From: Actinomycetes bacterium
GTDB taxonomy: Bacteria > Actinomycetota > Coriobacteriia > Anaerosomatales > Anaerosomataceae
DNA: 10,551 nt
Direction of reading: 5' to 3'
NCBI GenBank assembly: GCA_021850085.1
Contig: JAJZRZ010000038.1
Span: 1-10,551 of the forward strand
Within the stretch, counting starts at the first letter, position 1. Every line of letters begins with the position of its first letter. A model generated the notes under the pieces. It had not been told where the DNA came from. It did not search any database and saw only the letters and a program-made list of their open reading frames with translations. This document shows, piece after piece, positions 6,846-10,551 of this stretch. The translations under genes and the position numbers were made by a program.

Positions 6846-7406
6846 ATGAGGATACTGCTGCACGCATGTTGCGGGCCGTGCCTGCTCGAGCCCTACGACG
6901 CGCTCGCCGAGTCGGCGCACGTCGCGGTGTGCTATGCGAACCCGAACATCCAGCCACGTGAGGAGTATGAACGCCGGCGCGACACGCTGCTGGCGTACGC
7001 GCGTACGCGAAGCATCGAGGTCACCGAGGTGCCGTACGACCCGGAGCGATGGGTTCAGGCCGTGCGCGGGCTCGAGGATGACCGGATGCGGCGCTGTCGC
7101 GCCTGCTACCGTCTGCGGCTTGCGATGGTGGCCGAGGAAGCCGCGCACGGCGGGTACGACGCGGTGGCCACGACGCTTTCTGTGAGCCCCTACCAGGACC
7201 AGGACGGCATCCGCTCGGCTGGCGAGGAGGCGTGCGCTGAGGCGGGCGTCGCGTTTTTCTTCACCGGCTTCCGGAATCGCTTCCCCGAAGCCACGCGCAG
7301 GTCGCGCGAGCTCGGCATGTACCGCCAGAACTACTGCGGGTGCGCGTTCAGCGCCGTTGATGCGGCACAGGAGCGGGCAACCCGGAAGGCGGCGCGCCAG
7401 CGGTGA
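6846..7406 (+). CDS. queH: QueH, epoxyqueuosine reductase (DUF208 family)
   Basis: The 186-residue protein reduces epoxyqueuosine to queuosine at the wobble position of GUN-anticodon tRNAs, the last step of queuosine synthesis. QueH replaces the unrelated cobalamin-dependent QueG. The N terminus has the diagnostic LLHACCGPCL with Cys8, Cys9 and Cys12. A second cluster, RCRACYRLRL, has Cys84 and Cys87, and the C-terminal YRQNYCGCAFS has Cys164 and Cys166. Known QueH enzymes use such cysteines to hold an iron-sulfur cluster and a second metal. Other family marks are NPNIQPREEYERR, TTLSVSPYQDQD and FFFTGFRNRFPEA. The ATG at 6846 begins the motif almost at once and has no ribosome-binding site, but it lies exactly where a TACACT promoter would start transcription. 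queA, the preceding step, is the next gene. Confidence 0.96.
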   Translation: MRILLHACCGPCLLEPYDALAESAHVAVCYANPNIQPREEYERRRDTLLAYARTRSIEVTEVPYDPERWVQAVRGLEDDRMRRCRACYRLRLAMVAEEAAHGGYDAVATTLSVSPYQDQDGIRSAGEEACAEAGVAFFFTGFRNRFPEATRRSRELGMYRQNYCGCAFSAVDAAQERATRKAARQR

Positions 7407-7431
7407 TGACCGCCTCCTTCGCCCGGTGCGC

Positions 7432-7437
7432 TACACT
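7432..7437 (+). promoter_or_regulatory. Candidate -10 element (TACACT) of queA
   Basis: TACACT in GTGCGCTACACTGCTGCCG lies in the 67-base gap between queH and queA and predicts a leader of about 30 bases containing the queA ribosome-binding site. A clear -35 is not visible. queA may therefore be transcribed separately from queH, in addition to any read-through. Confidence 0.5.
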
Positions 7438-7473
7438 GCTGCCGACGAAGCAGCAGGTGAAGGGGTGTCTCTT

Positions 7474-8508
7474 GTGAGAACCGACGACTTCGATTACGAC
7501 CTCCCGAGCGGGCTGATCGCCCAGCATCCCGCCGAGCCCCGAGACGCATGCCGCCTGATGGTCATCGAGCGCTCCAGCGGACTCATAGAGCACCGTTCGT
7601 TCCGCGACATCCTTGGATATCTCGAGCGTGGCGACGTGCTGGTGGTCAACAAGACCCGGGTCCTTCCGGCGAGGTTGCGCGGAGCGAAGGACGAAACGGG
7701 GGGCGCCGTCGAGGTCCTGCTGCTGCGTCGTCACTACGGCGATACTTGGGGGTGTTTGGTGAAGCCGGGCCGCAGGCTCAGACCGGGCGCGAGGATCGTC
7801 TTCGGCGCCGGTGAGATGAGCGGCCTCGTGGTGGACGTGCTCGAGGAATCGGGCGCACGGCTCGTGCAGTTCCACGTCTCGCAAGGAACCTTCCTTGATG
7901 TGGTCCGTCGCATCGGTGAGATCCCGCTGCCGCCGTACATCACCGAGCCGCTCCGCGACCCTTCCGAGTATCAGACGGTGTACGCCGCGGAAGAACACAG
8001 CGTGGCCGCGCCCACGGCGGGACTGCATTTCACGCCGGAGCTGCTCGAATCCGCTCAGCGGGCGGGAGTGCACATCGCAAGCCTGGAGCTGGACGTGGGC
8101 CTGGACACGTTCCGTCCCGTCAGCGCGGATGACCCCGCCAACCACCACATCCACACCGAGCATTATCGGGTGCCGGATCAGGCCGCCGAGGCCGTGAACG
8201 ACGCCAGGGCTCGCGGTAGCCGTGTGGTGGCGGTGGGGACCACATCGGTGCGGGCGCTCGAGAGCGCGCTCGACGTGCAGTCGGGCATCGTCGAGGCATC
8301 CGAGGGGCACACCGACCTGTTCATCCTGCCCGGCTTCAGCTTCGGCGTGGTGGACGCGATGGTCACGAACTTCCACGTCCCACGCTCTACGCTGCTCATG
8401 ATGGTGAGCGCGTTCGCCGGGCGGGAACTGGTGATGAAGGCGTACGATCTCGCGCGGATGGAGAGGTACCGCTTCCTGTCCTTCGGCGATGCGATGCTCA
8501 TCTTGTAG
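7474..8508 (+). CDS. queA: QueA, S-adenosylmethionine:tRNA ribosyltransferase-isomerase
   Basis: The 344-residue enzyme transfers and rearranges the ribosyl group of S-adenosylmethionine onto 7-aminomethyl-7-deazaguanine at tRNA position 34, producing epoxyqueuosine, the substrate of QueH. Length and motifs are standard: DFDYDLPSGLIAQHP near the start, NKTRVLPARLRG (59-70), WGCLVKPGRRLRPG (92-105), PLPPYI (151-156), QTVYA and the APTAGLHFTPELL signature (179-191). Further on are LDVGLDTFRPV, HTEHY, GTTSVRALES and the C-terminal TNFHVPRSTLLMMVSAF. GTG at 7474 is preferred because AAGGGG (7460-7465) lies eight bases upstream; an in-frame GTG at 7465 would add three residues and cannot be excluded. 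The stop is 10 bases from the convergent anti-sigma gene, with no obvious terminator between them. Confidence 0.97.
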   Translation: MRTDDFDYDLPSGLIAQHPAEPRDACRLMVIERSSGLIEHRSFRDILGYLERGDVLVVNKTRVLPARLRGAKDETGGAVEVLLLRRHYGDTWGCLVKPGRRLRPGARIVFGAGEMSGLVVDVLEESGARLVQFHVSQGTFLDVVRRIGEIPLPPYITEPLRDPSEYQTVYAAEEHSVAAPTAGLHFTPELLESAQRAGVHIASLELDVGLDTFRPVSADDPANHHIHTEHYRVPDQAAEAVNDARARGSRVVAVGTTSVRALESALDVQSGIVEASEGHTDLFILPGFSFGVVDAMVTNFHVPRSTLLMMVSAFAGRELVMKAYDLARMERYRFLSFGDAMLIL

Positions 8509-8518
8509 CGCGCATGAA

Positions 8519-9514
8519 TCAGCGAACGCGTTCCCACCACGTCCAGTTCGGATTGCCGCCCGCCGGATCTCCGGCAGCGGTGCCCGGCGCGATCGCGAAG
8601 CCGTCGTCGATGCCGCCTGGCGTGGGCGCGTATACGTCGACGCCGAGGTCGTCGAAGCCGAAGAGCATGAATACAGGCGCACCGTCCGGGGACTGAGGCC
8701 CTGCCATCCCGGCCGGCAGGGATGGCCACTGACCGAACCGGGCGATCGGCACGTCCGACACGAGCGCATAGGCCGCTCGCCCGAAGCCGCGGACCACCGG
8801 TGCGAACGCCAGGTACGTGCCGCCGGCATCCCGCACGAAGACCGGACCACCGGCGCCGCTGGTGAACGCGGCGTAGGTGCCCGTTGTTCCAGTCCCGAGG
8901 TCGGTTGTGACCGTGCCGGCTGTGGCGAGAGCCGAAGGCGCCGGCACGCCGGTCATCACGTGCACGATGCCGTCGTACACGACGTACGGCGGAGCGGCCG
9001 GCTGCTCGGCGGCGCGCATCCCCGTCGCGTCCTCGGCCATCATGCTCTCGGGCGCAGCCGACGGCGCCGGCATGTCGTCATCGGCGAGCATCAGCTCCGC
9101 AGCCGTGTCCGCGGCTTCGTCGCGCGCGCCGAGCAAGGCCACGCTGCCTGCCGCAAGCGAGATGAGCACGACCACCGCGGCCGACGCGAAGGCGGTGAAC
9201 CTCGGGGTCCACTCCCAGGCGCCGCGTGCGGCAGCGGGCTCGGCTGCGACGATACCGGGATCGTGCCGTTCCATTGCGCGCCGCACTCGGATCGCCTGCG
9301 CGGTCCCTAGGTCCTCCAACTTGGCCAGAAGCTCGGGCGGCGCGTGCGTCGCGCCTGTCTCCTGGACGCGGCGCCCGAGTCGTTCGATCGCGCGGCATCG
9401 CGGGCATGCCGCACAGTGTTCGCGCGCGCGGCCAAGCGCGCCAGCGTCGAGGAGCTCGCCATCGAGGGCGGCTGTGACGATCTCAGAGGCTTGCAGGCAG
9501 TCCACCGCTCTCAC
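8519..9514 (-). CDS. Zinc-type (ZAS) anti-sigma factor with a long extracytoplasmic sensor region
   Basis: This 331-residue protein follows an ECF sigma gene and should be its membrane-bound inhibitor. The N-terminal cytoplasmic domain has the H-x3-C-x2-C zinc signature (His33, Cys37, Cys40, in REHCAACPRC), typical of the domain that clamps the sigma factor. One transmembrane helix follows at about residues 106-130. The remaining ~200 residues lie outside: an Ala/Asp/Met/Pro-rich stalk (131-175), then a region with PYVVYDGIVHVMTG, FVRDAGGTYLAFAP and a Pro/Gly/Trp-rich end, which I cannot assign. The GTG at 9514 overlaps the sigma gene by 32 bases, and a GGAGGAAG ribosome-binding site precedes it by a short spacing. 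A GTG four codons in is a possible alternative start with a longer spacing. The signal sensed is unknown. Confidence 0.85.
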   Translation of the reverse strand: MRAVDCLQASEIVTAALDGELLDAGALGRAREHCAACPRCRAIERLGRRVQETGATHAPPELLAKLEDLGTAQAIRVRRAMERHDPGIVAAEPAAARGAWEWTPRFTAFASAAVVVLISLAAGSVALLGARDEAADTAAELMLADDDMPAPSAAPESMMAEDATGMRAAEQPAAPPYVVYDGIVHVMTGVPAPSALATAGTVTTDLGTGTTGTYAAFTSGAGGPVFVRDAGGTYLAFAPVVRGFGRAAYALVSDVPIARFGQWPSLPAGMAGPQSPDGAPVFMLFGFDDLGVDVYAPTPGGIDDGFAIAPGTAAGDPAGGNPNWTWWERVR

Positions 9515-9968
9515 CTTCCTCCGGAGCGAGGAGCAGCGAGGCTAGGGCTCGGCGGGCGCGGAACACGCGCGACTTGACCGTGCCCACCGGGACTCCGAGG
9601 GCCTGAGAGGCTTCGGCATACGGCAGCCCGAACAGGGTCACGGCGTTGAATGCGTCCCGGTCTTCCGGGGCGAGCGTTCCCACCGCCTGCTCGAGCGCCC
9701 GGCCAAAGACTACGTCGTCGGCGAAGTCCACCGTGGACAGTGGCTCGAGCGTCACGGGGTCCACAGGAGAGGGCGTCCGCTTTCCGGCGCGCACGAGGTC
9801 GAGGCAGACGTTGCGAGTAACCCGGTACAGCCACGTGCTCAGCTTCGAGCGGCCATCGAAGTTCGCGATCGTGCGGAACACCTTTATGAACACCTCCTGC
9901 GTGGCGTCTTCGGCCGTCTGCGGGTCGCCGAAGAAGCGAAGCGCGTGACCGTAGACGGCGTGGGCGTG
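9483..9968 (-). CDS. ECF-type RNA polymerase sigma factor, 5' end replaced by foreign DNA
   Basis: The bacterial part is the C-terminal ~160 residues of a group 4 sigma factor. Region 2 is clear from VYGHALRFFGDPQTAEDATQEVF, with the -10-recognition helix and FDGRSKLSTWLYRVTRN following. A linker (KRTPSPVDPVTLEPLSTVD) leads to region 4: LAPEDRDAF, then the helix-turn-helix LPYAEASQALGVPVGTVKSRVFRARRAL. The first part of region 2 and the start codon are missing. The frame stays open to an ATG at 10208, but everything beyond about 9970 reads antisense through a eukaryotic gene and matches nothing in the sigma family, so that apparent N terminus is an artefact of the fusion. The stop lies inside the following anti-sigma gene. 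The regulon is unknown. Confidence 0.85.
   Translation of the reverse strand, partial: HAHAVYGHALRFFGDPQTAEDATQEVFIKVFRTIANFDGRSKLSTWLYRVTRNVCLDLVRAGKRTPSPVDPVTLEPLSTVDFADDVVFGRALEQAVGTLAPEDRDAFNAVTLFGLPYAEASQALGVPVGTVKSRVFRARRALASLLLAPEEGESGGLPASL
9515..9522 (-). promoter_or_regulatory. Ribosome-binding site of the anti-sigma gene inside the sigma coding region
   Basis: On the minus strand this reads GGAGGAAG, a strong Shine-Dalgarno. It is immediately adjacent to GTG 9514 and about nine bases from the next in-frame GTG at 9505, so either could be the true start. It lies within the last codons of the sigma gene, which implies coupled synthesis of sigma and its inhibitor. Confidence 0.6.
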
Positions 9969-10010
9969 CGCACGGGCGGCGCCGACGTGGAGGCGGGCGA
10001 GGAGGGCGGC
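9957..10010. other. Chimeric junction between bacterial and eukaryotic (green-algal type) DNA
   Basis: To the left, minus-strand codons encode conserved sigma region 2 up to about 9951-9957. To the right, plus-strand codons encode conserved Brr2 from about 10020. Somewhere in between, homology switches kingdom. The exact base cannot be fixed because both flanks are GC-rich and poorly conserved. The most economical reading is an assembly or library chimera. Confidence 0.8.
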
Positions 10011-10551
10011 GAGGAAGGCGTCATCGGGGTGCAGGAGATTGATGCCTACTGGCTGCAGCGCCGCGTGGCACGTGCCTACGGCGGTGGGCTGGACCCTGCT
10101 CAGGCGCAGGCGCTGGCAGAGGACGTGTTTGTGGCGCTGCAGGCGAGGCGGGGGCAGGGTTGCTGGGGGTGGGCGCAGGGATGCGCCGCAGCCGGCCGCG
10201 GGCTGCACTCGCGGCTGTCGCAGCCTGGCGCGTCCCCCACTTTGCCCCCCCCCCCCCCATTCTCAGCTCCCCGACGCGCGCGAGGCTGAGAACCGGCTGG
10301 TGGGCCTGCTGGACTTTGAGCGCTTCGAGCTCATCAAGGAGCTGCTGCGCAACCGCGCGCGCCTGGTGTGGTGCACGCGCCTGGCGCGCGCGCAGGACGA
10401 CGAGGAGCGCGGGCGCATCGAGGCGGAGATGGAGGGCGGCGAGGGCAGCGCTGCGATCCTGGAGGCGCTGCGCGCCGCCGGCGCCAGCGCGCGCGACCGC
10501 CAGACCGCCCTCGAGCGCAACATCCGCGCCGAGGCGCGGCGGCTGCGCGAG
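9969..10551 (+). CDS. Fragment of eukaryotic Brr2 / SNRNP200 (U5 snRNP helicase), two exons, plant or green-algal type
   Basis: Brr2 is the Ski2-like helicase of the spliceosome that unwinds U4/U6. The fragment covers its N-terminal region ahead of the first helicase cassette and is open at both ends. Exon 1 (from about 9969 to 10142) holds an acidic Glu/Gly stretch, then VQEIDAYWLQRRVARAY and LDPAQAQALAEDVFVALQ. Exon 2 (10267-10551, exactly 95 codons, running off the window) begins LPDAREAENRLVGLLDF and continues with ELIKELLRNRARLVWCTRLA, RAQDDEERGRIEAEM and ERNIRAEARRLRE. From memory these align with plant Brr2 (IDAYWLQRKI, LLRNRLKVVWCTRLARAE, RNRIEEEM, EEARRLKD) and less closely with human SNRNP200 (IDAFWLQRQLSRFY). 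Third positions are almost all G or C, as in Chlamydomonas-like algae. It has nothing to do with the bacterial genes; presence by chimerism is inferred. Confidence 0.85.
10143..10266 (+). other. Spliceosomal intron in the Brr2 fragment
   Basis: The 124-base intron interrupts the conserved protein in phase 0. Its 3' end is typical: a pyrimidine tract with 14 consecutive C (10245-10258), then ATTCTCAG at 10259-10266, with coding resuming at CTCCCCGAC. Joining codon CAG (10140-10142) to the CTC at 10267 gives a gapless match to plant Brr2, which would make the donor GCGAGG, a GC-AG intron. A GT donor at 10131 (GTGGCG) also keeps the frame but would remove four residues that plant Brr2 has. Read straight through, the region adds a stretch unlike any Brr2 and then continues in the wrong frame. 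Confidence 0.8.

Noticed and set aside
5554..6957. Long minus-strand open frame across the exported-protein, GDT1 and queH genes
   Set aside because: It has a low-complexity Ala/Thr/Ser/Arg composition and is antisense to genes with clear motifs.
9969..10208. Apparent N-terminal 80 residues of the sigma factor (open frame to an ATG at 10208, minus strand)
   Set aside because: The sequence is Pro/Arg/Leu-rich, has no sigma similarity, and is the antisense of a conserved Brr2 exon plus intron.
10245..10258. Poly-C run as a telomere or repeat element
   Set aside because: It is a single homopolymer in the pyrimidine tract position of an intron, directly before a CAG acceptor.
9957..10551. Horizontal transfer of Brr2 into the bacterium
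   Set aside because: The piece keeps its intron, is cut at both ends and destroys the 5' end of a sigma gene whose anti-sigma partner is intact; a chimeric contig is far simpler.

Overview
The window is high-GC DNA made of two unrelated parts. Positions 1 to about 9970 are a compact bacterial chromosome segment. The last ~580 bases are a piece of an intron-containing eukaryotic gene, fused head-to-head onto a truncated bacterial sigma-factor gene.

The bacterial part looks actinobacterial (Actinomycetota). It has strong G/C third-position bias, frequent GTG starts, the order pdxS-pdxT-yebC-ruvC-ruvA-ruvB, a GAAC-N4-GTTC type LexA box, TANNNT -10 elements with poor -35 elements, and a likely leaderless gene. 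The presence of queH and queA makes a Coriobacteriia-like lineage a reasonable guess, but this is inference and no 16S or marker phylogeny is possible here.

Layout: the 3' end of pdxS and all of pdxT (pyridoxal phosphate synthase) are followed by yebC. Next is the ruvCAB Holliday-junction operon, whose genes overlap by ATGA junctions and which has its own promoter and a perfect SOS-box core. From 3789 to 8508 there is a run of plus-strand genes, most with a private promoter sharing a TACACT/TACAAT -10: an isochorismatase-family hydrolase, folD, an unrecognised exported and membrane-anchored protein coupled to a GDT1/UPF0016 cation transporter, queH and queA. QueA and QueH act in successive steps of tRNA queuosine synthesis. 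Convergent to queA, on the minus strand, are a zinc-type anti-sigma factor and the 3' part of its ECF sigma factor.

At about 9957-10010 the sigma gene loses similarity to its family. The plus strand then encodes, in two exons separated by a 124-base intron, the N-terminal region of a plant/green-algal type Brr2 (U5 snRNP 200-kDa helicase). The simplest explanation is a chimeric contig joining bacterial and algal DNA, not gene transfer. I found no mobile element, CRISPR array, rRNA or tRNA, and no credible new defence or metabolic system. The points most worth following are the chimera, the SOS-controlled ruv promoter, the leaderless queH, the shared -10 element and the uncharacterised exported protein next to the GDT1 transporter. 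No gene-free stretch longer than 300 bases occurs in the bacterial part.
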